Made by a program: the position numbers and the translations under genes
Notes under the pieces: generated by a model
What the model was told of the DNA's origin: nothing
Database searches by the model: none
The model's input: only the letters and a program-made list of their open reading frames with translations
DNA from: Poriferisulfidus sp963668445
GTDB lineage: Bacteria > Pseudomonadota > Gammaproteobacteria > Poriferisulfidales > Poriferisulfidaceae
DNA: 64,000 bases
Reading direction: 5' to 3'
NCBI GenBank assembly: GCA_963668445.1
Contig: OY764335.1
Coordinates: 1,302,001-1,366,000 of the forward strand
In this document: in pieces, positions 20,696 to 30,042 of the stretch
Layout of the letters: every line of letters starts with the position of its first letter
How positions within the stretch are numbered: position 1 is the first letter of the stretch

Positions 20696-23600
20696 TCTAT
20701 ACGTTTTCCAATAGAGTTGACCTTTAATTTTATTAACTTCATTTTATCGATTAATTTTTGGTTTATCGTCTCACGACGCATTTCAGATGCATTGTCCAAT
20801 GTTGCGGCGGTATGCAATCTAAAGACTATGCGATTTGGCCTGTCCAATTTTTGCACCCGATAAATTTTGTCCTCTCCATTAATTTCTATTGACACCATAT
20901 CGTTTTTATGTAGCGCCATAATAAACTCTTCCGACTCATCCAGTTCTCTGCAGATGATCGGGCGTCTCGACCCATTAACTCCTCGTGCCCGATGCGCTGC
21001 CTCCATCATTGTGACGAACCTACCTCTAACCTTCCCATTAATCTTGGACTTAACTATTTCAACATGATGCAAATTACCAAATGCGTGCCATTTGAAAATC
21101 TCTCCTTGTTTGTTTTTAATCCCAAATTTATGTTCTCGGAGATTTTCCTCATCCGTTGTTGCTTGCAGTATTCGAACCCTCCTAATCGGAATTTTTTCAT
21201 CCCTTTTATTAATATGATGAATTATTTGGAAGTCCGGCGCAAAAGCTTCTTTGGGACTAGGATACCCTTTAACATGCTCTTTCACGAGCTGTTTGACCTT
21301 GTTATCAATAATCTTATCGACCCAAGAAGCTTTAAATTGAGGAGTCAATGGAACTCTGTATACTGTGCCTTTCCCTGGAATATAGCCAACTCCTGTTCCC
21401 TCATGCAGTTCTCCTGAAACTTTGGTCTGCGGCATATGGGAAACGACAAGAGAATTAATGCTCTTTTCTAATTCCTGCCTAAAAGTATCCCATGGGAGTT
21501 CAGCATGAAGATCATTCAATGACAAATCAGAGTGCTGCTCTTCAAATTTTCTCGCCTCTTGGGCCAAGCCTTGATAAAGCCTACGGTCAAGGCATGCGAT
21601 AATCGCAGCATCGATTGCATGGTGTCTATGGTCTGTGCGCTCCTTTGTGCTTGTTTCTCCTATCAACGAATTTAAATTCCACTGGTGTCTGAGCCACGAA
21701 ACAAGACGGCCTTTGACGACAGATACATCGCTTCCCAATTTCTTAAGATATTCCAGCGCCTCTCGACATATATATCGTGTATCATTCAATTGCGAGTTGA
21801 TGAAATCGCGATTTGCCCACTCGTATTCCCTCATATAAAACCTATCTTTTTTACTTCTTAAGTTTCTTTTTGTACCTTTCTTACCCCAATCGCCAATCCC
21901 ACAAGTTATTTGATTCCACCTCTCTGCATCCGAACCAAAAGCATCTATAGGCGTTCTCTGCCCTTTCGTACGATTTAACTCAGTAAAACAAACTACCTTG
22001 TTCATGTATGAATCATCGTGCGAAATACTGAATGGCAATATGTGGTCAATTTCCACATCTGCCCCAAACAAAACGGAGAGAGGGATTTGTCGATTTGAAT
22101 AGACGCAACGCCTATCTTGATCTTTCCACAACCGATATTTTTCCATATCCCTATTTCTTGGATATGGCGATAGGGCCAAATGCTCATTTTGATTCCGCAT
22201 TTCATCCCATTTTTTCCTAGCTTCCTCATTCGCTTTTTGATTTCTCTTTACCTGTGCCATATACATCCCATATCGTTTAGTATTCATTTCAAGATCACGC
22301 GCCATCTCTAGCCGAATATACTCGGGTTTCCCGTATTCCGAAATAATAGCATTAACGACACGGCGTAATTCGTGAAGCGCTCTCGCCACGACCGGGTTAG
22401 GAATATCAGGGGGCATACTGAGTAATGTTTGTGCTGAAACCTCCTCAGATTCATAACCATAGCCAGCTTCCTTTCTAGCATCCGAATAAATTGCCCCTTT
22501 TTCTAAATAAGGCAATAACCTACATATGGCTTTCAGAGATAGATTCGAGTGGCCTGGCTCTAATTCAACCATACAGAGATTTACCGCTATTTCCTTGCTT
22601 AATTTCCAGTGGTCAATGAATCGTTTTTTCAATACCGACTTCTTCTGGATAGTCAGCAAATCTTCTACCATTGCCTTCTGGCCCAGCTCATTCAAAGAAT
22701 CCCACTCTGGATAAACATGGCGAATATGGTCCGCCGTCGTATTTCCCAAAATTTTCTTGATGGAGGTTTCCAAATTGATTTCAGCCCTCCTATCTAAACC
22801 TAGTTCCCGCCTGAGGCGTGGGAAAGTAATTGCTGGACTGGTTTCACATAAATTTTTCAACCTTTCTTTCTGATCTTCGCTCAATTCAACCCATATCTCA
22901 TGCTCACAATCAAAGTATTTTAAATTGTTGATCTGTTGCAAATATCTGAAACGCTGCGTTTCAAGCCTTGCAATTTTTGCTCGTTGCTTGCTAGGTTCCA
23001 GTGAGCATCTCCCAACACGGCCTTGCTTCAACTTCAATGGCCTCTGATAGAAAAGAATTTCCTCAATTTGTCCTCTCACTTTTTCTGTAAGGCACACATG
23101 ACTTTTGGATTGCCGATCCCATATAGCTTTCAGTTCTTCTTGGTACATTTGTCGATCCGTGCGTAAGTGCCCTCCTGTCCTAGCCCGATTCCTTTTGGTA
23201 CAAGGAGCCTTGATGGACGCAAGATATTCTCCCAGTGTCCTACATCCAGAATTTTTTATTTTATCCCTCGTGCATGAGATATCATTCTTATAATCCCCTT
23301 CTTCTTTATCATCGCTATCTCGCATCTCAGCATCCGCTAAAACATCTTGCACATCTGGATCGTCTACCATGTCACCCAATAGAGTCTTCTTATTGCTTAA
23401 GAAGCCGCGCCGCTGAACGAGATGCAATAGCACTCGCCCAAGTTCATGAGGCTTTAATGCCTTCTCCAATGACTCGGCGCGAAGTTTGTAGGGATCCCCA
23501 AGCCCATTTAAGATTATTTCCGGTTGGGGATGCCTAAGAAGATCCTCTGGCAAAAGATCAAGAGAAACCAAATAGCGAAGCATCCTCTGTTTTCGTCTTG

Positions 23601-23817
23601 CCCTACGCTGCGAGATTCGGCGAGCCATACGAGATTCTCGCCTTTTTTGATTCTTAGGCTTCGCACTTTTATCCTCTACTGCCCTAGGAAAAATGCGGAC
23701 GCCCGTGGCAACAACTCGACATGCTTTCTTGCCCCTAGACTCAAGTATGGCCCAACCAACGGAATTAGACCCAAGGTCCAAACCCAGTATATGCTGAACC
23801 CGTGCATTTGTGCTCAT
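20692..23817 (-). CDS. cas9: CRISPR-associated endonuclease Cas9 (type II-C)
   Basis: 1,041 residues, a compact Cas9. RuvC-I has LGLDLGSNSVGWAI with Asp14; an arginine-rich bridge helix spans about 58-80 (RMARRISQRRARRKQR); RuvC-II has Glu504 in IRLEMARD; the HNH nuclease has Asp591-His592 in VEIDHILPFS with Asn615; RuvC-III has HHAIDAA at 732-738. All catalytic residues are in place, so it should cut DNA guided by crRNA:tracrRNA. The start at 23817 has AGGA about ten bases upstream. Only 30 bp separate it from the tracrRNA, which runs the other way. The gene is AT-richer than the chromosome around it. The C-terminal PAM-interacting domain has no feature that lets me predict the PAM. Confidence 0.98.
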   Translation of the reverse strand: MSTNARVQHILGLDLGSNSVGWAILESRGKKACRVVATGVRIFPRAVEDKSAKPKNQKRRESRMARRISQRRARRKQRMLRYLVSLDLLPEDLLRHPQPEIILNGLGDPYKLRAESLEKALKPHELGRVLLHLVQRRGFLSNKKTLLGDMVDDPDVQDVLADAEMRDSDDKEEGDYKNDISCTRDKIKNSGCRTLGEYLASIKAPCTKRNRARTGGHLRTDRQMYQEELKAIWDRQSKSHVCLTEKVRGQIEEILFYQRPLKLKQGRVGRCSLEPSKQRAKIARLETQRFRYLQQINNLKYFDCEHEIWVELSEDQKERLKNLCETSPAITFPRLRRELGLDRRAEINLETSIKKILGNTTADHIRHVYPEWDSLNELGQKAMVEDLLTIQKKSVLKKRFIDHWKLSKEIAVNLCMVELEPGHSNLSLKAICRLLPYLEKGAIYSDARKEAGYGYESEEVSAQTLLSMPPDIPNPVVARALHELRRVVNAIISEYGKPEYIRLEMARDLEMNTKRYGMYMAQVKRNQKANEEARKKWDEMRNQNEHLALSPYPRNRDMEKYRLWKDQDRRCVYSNRQIPLSVLFGADVEIDHILPFSISHDDSYMNKVVCFTELNRTKGQRTPIDAFGSDAERWNQITCGIGDWGKKGTKRNLRSKKDRFYMREYEWANRDFINSQLNDTRYICREALEYLKKLGSDVSVVKGRLVSWLRHQWNLNSLIGETSTKERTDHRHHAIDAAIIACLDRRLYQGLAQEARKFEEQHSDLSLNDLHAELPWDTFRQELEKSINSLVVSHMPQTKVSGELHEGTGVGYIPGKGTVYRVPLTPQFKASWVDKIIDNKVKQLVKEHVKGYPSPKEAFAPDFQIIHHINKRDEKIPIRRVRILQATTDEENLREHKFGIKNKQGEIFKWHAFGNLHHVEIVKSKINGKVRGRFVTMMEAAHRARGVNGSRRPIICRELDESEEFIMALHKNDMVSIEINGEDKIYRVQKLDRPNRIVFRLHTAATLDNASEMRRETINQKLIDKMKLIKLKVNSIGKRIE

Positions 23818-23831
23818 GTGCTGGATTCCTG

Positions 23832-23840
23832 TGCTATAAT
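23832..23840 (+). promoter_or_regulatory. tracrRNA promoter (extended -10)
   Basis: TGCTATAAT, an extended -10 box. Transcription would start about seven bases on, at 23847, exactly the first base of the anti-repeat. No good -35 is seen, which the extended -10 can compensate for. The core GCTATAATAGC is nearly palindromic, so a weak -10 also faces cas9. Confidence 0.7.
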
Positions 23841-23846
23841 AGCCCT

Positions 23847-23955
23847 AGTATAAACGACCAAGACCTATCCCATAAGCTTTTCATACCAATGAAGCGTATG
23901 TTTCGTAGGCACCGCTTTCAAGCGACCAGAGCCCTCCCAGCGGGGGCTCTTTTTT
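23847..23955 (+). ncRNA. tracrRNA
   Basis: Begins with a 25-nt perfect complement of repeat positions 12-36 (23847-23871). An 11-nt stretch, ATAAGCTTTTC, follows with no counterpart in the repeat. ATACCAAT (23883-23890) can then pair imperfectly with repeat positions 1-8, ending in CAAT against GTTG as in Neisseria tracrRNA. The remaining part holds stem CGCTT-TC-AAGCG and the terminator stem GAGCCC/GGGCTC followed by T6. Total about 109 nt. A competing hairpin GCTTTTCAT/ATGAAGC overlaps the lower stem. Expression and pairing are predicted, not observed. Confidence 0.88.
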
Positions 23956-24152
23956 GGCCGCAGTACTGGGCTACTCAAGCCACATGAACACTCCCATACG
24001 GGATATTCTGGCTTAATTTCATCTAAAGCAGCAGTACGCCAGCCCAAAACCCGCAATCGAGACAGCACGGTCGGATCCTGTGCCATCCATTCATTTGGCT
24101 CTCTGGTTTTTAGCCTCACTTCCAACCAAGTTTTTCGGGTTTTATCGTCCAT
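23865..24152 (-). CDS. small hypothetical protein antisense to tracrRNA, 95 aa
   Basis: ATG at 24152 has GAGGG five bases upstream and an extended -10 box (TGCTATAGT, 24185-24193) about 33 bp upstream, so expression signals are better than for a chance ORF. The protein starts MDDKTRKTWLEVRLKTREP, contains LRVLGWRTAALDEI and a WECSCGL segment, and is basic. Its last 30 codons run antisense through the tracrRNA into the anti-repeat. I do not recognise a family. It could be an unknown Cas9-linked gene, a remnant of whatever preceded the CRISPR locus, or spurious. Confidence 0.4.
   Translation of the reverse strand: MDDKTRKTWLEVRLKTREPNEWMAQDPTVLSRLRVLGWRTAALDEIKPEYPVWECSCGLSSPVLRPKKSPRWEGSGRLKAVPTKHTLHWYEKLMG
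23929..23955 (+). terminator. Rho-independent terminator of tracrRNA
   Basis: GAGCCC pairs with GGGCTC across a short loop, followed by six T residues. Well-formed intrinsic terminator in plus orientation. Confidence 0.85.
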
Positions 24153-24164
24153 GAATGCCCTCAA

Positions 24165-24311
24165 TAGCGATCCTAGAGGGTTGTACTATAGCATTGAAAC
24201 CCGAGATTCCTACTCATCAGCCTCCAGCCCAGCAATCTAGCCACCCGGATTCTAAACTGGCCACAGCACTACGTGAATCCGCTTCAAAATCTGCATCGCG
24301 CTCAGCCAGCT
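24165..24311. other. spacer between the small ORF and tRNA-Ser
   Basis: AT-richer than the flanks. Holds the candidate extended -10 at 24185-24193 on the minus strand; otherwise I see no gene. No copy of the tRNA 3' end that would mark an attachment site was found here. Confidence 0.5.
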
Positions 24312-24399
24312 TGGCGGAGAGGGAGGGATTCGAACCCCCGGAACCTTTCGGTTCAACGGTTTTCAAGACCGCCGCATTCGACCGCTCTGCCACCTCTCC
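24312..24399 (-). tRNA. tRNA-Ser (anticodon TGA)
   Basis: 88-nt class II tRNA: GGAGAGG acceptor pairs with CCTCTCC, anticodon loop CTTGAAA (anticodon TGA), long variable arm AACCGAAAGGTT, T loop TTCGAAT, encoded GCCA 3' end. It separates the CRISPR locus from dapB, with its 3' end facing the island. Confidence 0.96.
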
Positions 24400-24426
24400 G
24401 TGCGCCGTCGGCCGGCGGCGGCCATT

Positions 24427-25236
24427 TTACCGCGCCAGCACGTCCTGCATGGTATGCAGCCCTGGCTTCTGCCCTGACACCCAGACCGCCGCCCGCATCG
24501 CGCCGCGGGCGAAGATGTCCCGGTCGGCCGCCCGGTGGGCGATCTCCAGCCGCTCGCCGTCGATGGCGAACACCACCTGGTGCTCGCCGACCACGTCCGC
24601 CTGCCGCATCACGTGGAAATGGATGGCCGACGGATCCCGCAGCTCCTCCGACTCCAGCGCCTTGTACGCCGCGCATTCCGCAAATTCTTGCTCGCGTCCT
24701 TCCGCGACCGCCCTGCCCAGCGCGTAGCCGGTCCCGGACGGAGCATCCTTCTTGCGGCGGTGGTGCGTCTCCAGCACGTCCACGTCGGCATCCATGCCGA
24801 GCACCCGCGAGGCGTCCCTCAGCAGGTTCAGCATCAGGTTGATGCCGACGCTCATGTTCGGCGACTTCACGATCGGAATCTGCTCCGCCGCTTCGCGAAT
24901 GGCCTGCATTTGCGCCTCGTCGTGCGCGGTGGTCCCGATCACCAAGCCCTTGCCTTGCCGCGCGCAGATGCCTGCCAGTTCCTGCGTGTATTCCGCGCTC
25001 GTGAAGTCGATGGCCACGTCGAAGCCGTCGTAGCAGTATTCCAGCGAACTGGAGATCGACACGCCGACGCGCTGGCGGCCGATGAACTCGCCGATGTCGT
25101 GCCCGACCAGCAGTTCGTTCTGGCTGTGCGTGCTGGCGGCACCCAAGGCGACGCCGGGCATGTCCAGCGCGGTCTGCGCCAGTATGCGGCCCATGCGCCC
25201 GGTGATGCCGGCAATCCCTACGCGAACGTCCGCCAT
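24427..25236 (-). CDS. dapB: 4-hydroxy-tetrahydrodipicolinate reductase
   Basis: 269 residues. NAD(P)H-dependent step of lysine and diaminopimelate synthesis. The Rossmann motif is VGIAGITGRMGRIL at the start, and the signature ETHHRRKKDAPSGTGYALG (catalytic His and Lys) is intact near residue 155. It begins two bases after the dnaJ stop, so it belongs to the grpE-dnaK-dnaJ-dapB unit. In many gammaproteobacteria carA follows; here about 12 kb of island intervenes. Confidence 0.97.
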   Translation of the reverse strand: MADVRVGIAGITGRMGRILAQTALDMPGVALGAASTHSQNELLVGHDIGEFIGRQRVGVSISSSLEYCYDGFDVAIDFTSAEYTQELAGICARQGKGLVIGTTAHDEAQMQAIREAAEQIPIVKSPNMSVGINLMLNLLRDASRVLGMDADVDVLETHHRRKKDAPSGTGYALGRAVAEGREQEFAECAAYKALESEELRDPSAIHFHVMRQADVVGEHQVVFAIDGERLEIAHRAADRDIFARGAMRAAVWVSGQKPGLHTMQDVLAR

Positions 25237-25237
25237 C

Positions 25238-26383
25238 TCAGTGCAGCCAGGATTTCAGATTGTCCATGAAGCTCCGTCCCCGCTCCAGCCAAGAGCCCGT
25301 ACGGGGAGAGTGTAACTCATGCCCGGTCAGCGACGCCTCCAGCTCCTCCAGCAGCTCGCGCTGCCGGGCGCTGAGGTTGACGGGCGTCTCCACCGTCAGC
25401 GTGCATATCATATCGCCCGGCGTGCGGCTGCGCACCGAGCGCACGCCCTTGCCGCGCAGGCGCAGCGGCTTGCCGGTCTGCGTTTCCGGCGGAATCTTCA
25501 GGCTCACGTGCCCGTCCAGCGTCGGCACCTCGACGGCTCCGCCGAGCGCCGCGGTCGCAAAACTCACCGGCACTTCGCAATGCAGGTGGTCGCCGTCGCG
25601 CTCGAACAGCTGGTGCGGACGCACCTGCACTTCCACGTACAGATCGCCGGACGGGCCGCCGCGCATCCCGGCCTCGCCCTCGCCGGACAGCCGCACGCGG
25701 TCGCCCTGGTCCACTCCGGGCGGAATCTTGACCCGCAGCGTGCGCTCCTTGCGCACGCGCCCGGCCCCATGGCAGTCGTGGCACGGCACGCGAATGACGC
25801 GCCCTTCGCCGCGGCATTTCGGACAGGTCTGACGCAGCGAGAAGAAGCCTTGTTGCGAGATGATCTCGCCGCGCCCTTGGCAGGTCGGACAGTTTTCCGG
25901 CTGCGTGCCGGGCGCGCAGCCGGAACCGCTGCAGGTGTCGCACGGCCCCGGAATCTCCACGCCGATCTCGCGGGTCACCCCGAACACCGCCTCTTCCAGA
26001 TCCAGTTCGATGCGGTAGGCCAGATCCGCGCCGCTGCGCGCCCGAGCCTCTGCCCGCCCGCGCCCGCGTCCGAACACGTCGCCGAACACATCGCCGAAGA
26101 TGTCCTCGAAGCCGGTGCCGAAGCCAGTGGCGCCGGGCCCGGCCTGCGCCCCCGCGCCCGACACCGCATCGTGCCCGAAGCGATCGTACACGGTACGCTT
26201 TTCGGGGTCGGACAGGACCCCGTAGGCTTCTTGGATTTCCCGAAACTTCCGATCCGCGTCGGCATCCCCGGCGTTGCGGTCCGGGTGATGCTTCATCGCC
26301 AAACGGCGGTAGGCCTTCTTCAGCTCCGCTTCGCCGGCCTGGCGATCGACTCCCAGAACCTCATAGTAGTCGCGCTTGGACAT
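25238..26383 (-). CDS. dnaJ: chaperone DnaJ (Hsp40)
   Basis: 381 residues. J domain at 1-70 with the HPD motif in AMKHHPDRNAG, a glycine/phenylalanine-rich linker, four zinc-binding C-x2-C-x-G-x-G motifs (CDTCSGSG, CPTCQGRG, CPKCRGEG, CHDCHGAG), then the substrate-binding C-terminal domains. Co-chaperone that delivers clients to DnaK and stimulates its ATPase. Sits 30 bp behind dnaK. Confidence 0.98.
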   Translation of the reverse strand: MSKRDYYEVLGVDRQAGEAELKKAYRRLAMKHHPDRNAGDADADRKFREIQEAYGVLSDPEKRTVYDRFGHDAVSGAGAQAGPGATGFGTGFEDIFGDVFGDVFGRGRGRAEARARSGADLAYRIELDLEEAVFGVTREIGVEIPGPCDTCSGSGCAPGTQPENCPTCQGRGEIISQQGFFSLRQTCPKCRGEGRVIRVPCHDCHGAGRVRKERTLRVKIPPGVDQGDRVRLSGEGEAGMRGGPSGDLYVEVQVRPHQLFERDGDHLHCEVPVSFATAALGGAVEVPTLDGHVSLKIPPETQTGKPLRLRGKGVRSVRSRTPGDMICTLTVETPVNLSARQRELLEELEASLTGHELHSPRTGSWLERGRSFMDNLKSWLH

Positions 26384-26413
26384 CGGGGCAGGCGGCGGGG
26401 CATCGCCTCAGGC

Positions 26414-28375
<1,962 letters not shown>

Positions 28376-28448
28376 GATTCTCCCAGTAGATTCCAAGACG
28401 ATCCAGATCGCCGGTTACCCTCTTAAATGCGGGCGGAACGGCCCATTA

Positions 28449-29045
28449 TCAAGATGCCTTGCCCGCCTCGTCCGCCTCCGGTTCCGAAGCCTCGTCCGCC
28501 GCCTCCGCCGCGACGGCCGCCGACACCACCACCCGCGCCGGGCGCAACAGGCGGTCATGCAGCCGGTAGCCCTTGCAAAACACCTCCAGCACCTGCCCCG
28601 GCGGCGCCTCGGCGGTCGGCTGCGCCGCCACCGCTTCATGCAGATTGGGATCGAACGGCTCGCCGGCCGGGTCGATCGCCTGAATGGCGTACTGCTCGAA
28701 CGCCCGCATCAGGCTGCGCAAGGTCAGCGCCTGCCCTTCGCGCAAGGACTCCGGCACATCCTCCTCCTGCGCCATCGCCTGCTGCGCCTCCTCCATCGCA
28801 TCCGCCAGCTCCAGCAGGGAGCGCGCCAGCGGCTCCACCCGGTACAGCCGCGCCGCCTCCCGCTCGCGCTCGTGCCGCTTCAGCACGTTGGCCAGTTCGG
28901 CCTGCGCCCGGGCCACGCTGTCCTTGCACTGCGCCAGCTCCTCCGTCAGGCGCTCGATCTCCGCCTGCTCCGCAGCTTCCGCCACCTCGTCCGCCGCTTC
29001 GGCAGCGGGCGGCGCATCGGATTTCTTCGGCTTCTTTTTGGCCAT
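28449..29045 (-). CDS. grpE: nucleotide exchange factor GrpE
   Basis: 198 residues: lysine-rich start MAKKKPKKSD, a low-complexity acidic region, a long coiled coil (about 25-90, QAEIERLTEELAQCKD), and the beta-wing domain with DRLLRPARVVVSA at the end. Releases ADP from DnaK. First gene of the grpE-dnaK-dnaJ-dapB unit, preceded by a sigma-32-like promoter. Confidence 0.96.
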   Translation of the reverse strand: MAKKKPKKSDAPPAAEAADEVAEAAEQAEIERLTEELAQCKDSVARAQAELANVLKRHEREREAARLYRVEPLARSLLELADAMEEAQQAMAQEEDVPESLREGQALTLRSLMRAFEQYAIQAIDPAGEPFDPNLHEAVAAQPTAEAPPGQVLEVFCKGYRLHDRLLRPARVVVSAAVAAEAADEASEPEADEAGKAS

Positions 29046-29075
29046 CGAATAGGGGCAAGCGCAGGAACCCCTCTA

Positions 29076-29104
29076 ACATGGCGACCCGACGGCAGAAAAT
29101 CAAG
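29076..29104 (-). promoter_or_regulatory. sigma-32-type heat-shock promoter of grpE
   Basis: CTTGAT (29099-29104) and CGCCATGT (29076-29083) on the minus strand, 15 bp apart, compare well with the sigma-32 consensus CTTGAA and CCCCATNT. They lie 31 bp upstream of the grpE start. Confidence 0.65.
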
Positions 29105-29115
29105 TGCGCCATTAA

Positions 29116-29140
29116 TAGCAAAAATTGCTAATTATTGCTA
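29116..29140 (+). promoter_or_regulatory. inverted repeat operator upstream of mntA/grpE
   Basis: TAGCAA-AAA-TTGCTA is a perfect inverted repeat (29116-29130), followed by another TTGCTA half site (29135-29140). It is in the divergent space between grpE and the MntA-like gene, AT-rich, and 36 bp from the latter's start. Likely bound by the CopG/ParD-like N-terminus of that protein. Confidence 0.5.
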
Positions 29141-29175
29141 AAATATGCCCGTCCCAAGCTGTTTTCCAAATTCTT

Positions 29176-29619
29176 ATGAATATTTCATTGACTCCCGCCC
29201 TAGAAGCCTTCGTGCGCCAGCGGGTTGCGACTGGGCTCTACAACAACAGCAGCGAAGTGGTCCGAGAGGCGTTGCGCTTGTTCATCAGGGATGGAAGTCC
29301 GCAGGCGTCGACGCCGGAGAGGCGCCTGCCTACCTTGGCTGAGATTCGTTCGCGCATCGTCGCGCTGGAGGATGGAATCCGAACTGAAAAGGTTTTCGGT
29401 CTGTCGCTGTTCGGTTCTGTGGCGCGTGGCGAAGCCACGCTGGAAAGCGATCTGGATGTGCTCCTCGAAGTTGATGACGATTTCAGCTTGCTGAATCAAG
29501 TGGGTGTGCAGCAGATGCTTGAGGATGAGTTCGGCCGGCCGGTCGATGTTGCGCTTAAGTGCGGGCTTTCTCCGCCCATGCGCGAACGCGTGTCGCAAGA
29601 GGAGATCAGGGTTTTCTGA
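29176..29619 (+). CDS. mntA: MntA-like antitoxin with fused CopG/ParD-like N-terminus
   Basis: 147 residues from MNISLTPALEAFVRQRV. Residues 1-40 are a ribbon-helix-helix of the ParD/CopG type (YNNSSEVVREALRLFI), and residues about 70-147 a minimal nucleotidyltransferase with LSLFGSVARGEATLESDLDVLLEV. MntA enzymes AMPylate the HEPN toxin HepT to silence it (type VII toxin-antitoxin). The fusion would add DNA binding and autoregulation. The stop overlaps the hepT ATG as TGATG. A start at 29125 is possible but lacks family support. Confidence 0.83.
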   Translation: MNISLTPALEAFVRQRVATGLYNNSSEVVREALRLFIRDGSPQASTPERRLPTLAEIRSRIVALEDGIRTEKVFGLSLFGSVARGEATLESDLDVLLEVDDDFSLLNQVGVQQMLEDEFGRPVDVALKCGLSPPMRERVSQEEIRVF

Positions 29620-29981
29620 TGCGCGACAAGAAAGAGACCCACGCGAGAGTGGCCTCCCATGCGGAGCACATGCTGGAGGCTATCCGCAATATTCAAGCCG
29701 ACGTTGGGTCGTGCGACTTGCCGGCTTTCGTCAAGGACCGGCGCACGCGGCAGTTGGTTGAGCGCAATTTGGAAATCATCTCGGAGGCATCGCGCCGGCT
29801 GCCAGATGGCGTCAAGCAGAGCGAACCGGACATTCCATGGAAGCGCATCGCCGGGCTTGGCAATATTCTCCGGCATGATTACGCCAAGGTTGCGCCCCAA
29901 GCGTTATGGGCTGTCTGCCGGCAGGATCTGCAGCCGCTCAAGGCGGCCGTCGCGCGTATTCTGAAATGCGAGGCTACGTAA
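29619..29981 (+). CDS. hepT: HepT-like HEPN ribonuclease toxin (DUF86)
   Basis: 120 residues. HEPN/DUF86 pattern: HAEHMLEAIRNIQADV, RQLVERNLEIISEASRRLP, then WKRIAGLGNILRHDYAKV. The Arg normally seen as R-N in the R-x4-6-H ribonuclease motif is Gly-Asn here, but an Arg sits next to the His (LRHDY), a variation common in this subgroup. Translationally coupled to the MntA-like gene. The pair lies between grpE and nadK, which are close neighbours in many relatives. Confidence 0.83.
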   Translation: MRDKKETHARVASHAEHMLEAIRNIQADVGSCDLPAFVKDRRTRQLVERNLEIISEASRRLPDGVKQSEPDIPWKRIAGLGNILRHDYAKVAPQALWAVCRQDLQPLKAAVARILKCEAT

Positions 29982-30042
29982 AGTCCTTCGCGCTACCTAT
30001 AAAATAGGAGCCCCTGCCCCGCACCGCATGACCGGAGCACCC

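Noticed and set aside
19445..23817. Type II-A or II-B assignment of the Cas9 locus
   Set aside because: No csn2 or cas4 is present and Cas9 is short, so II-C fits best.
24312..24399. tRNA-Ser as integration site of the island
   Set aside because: No integrase gene and no copy of the tRNA 3' end was found near the far side of the island (12.4-14 kb).
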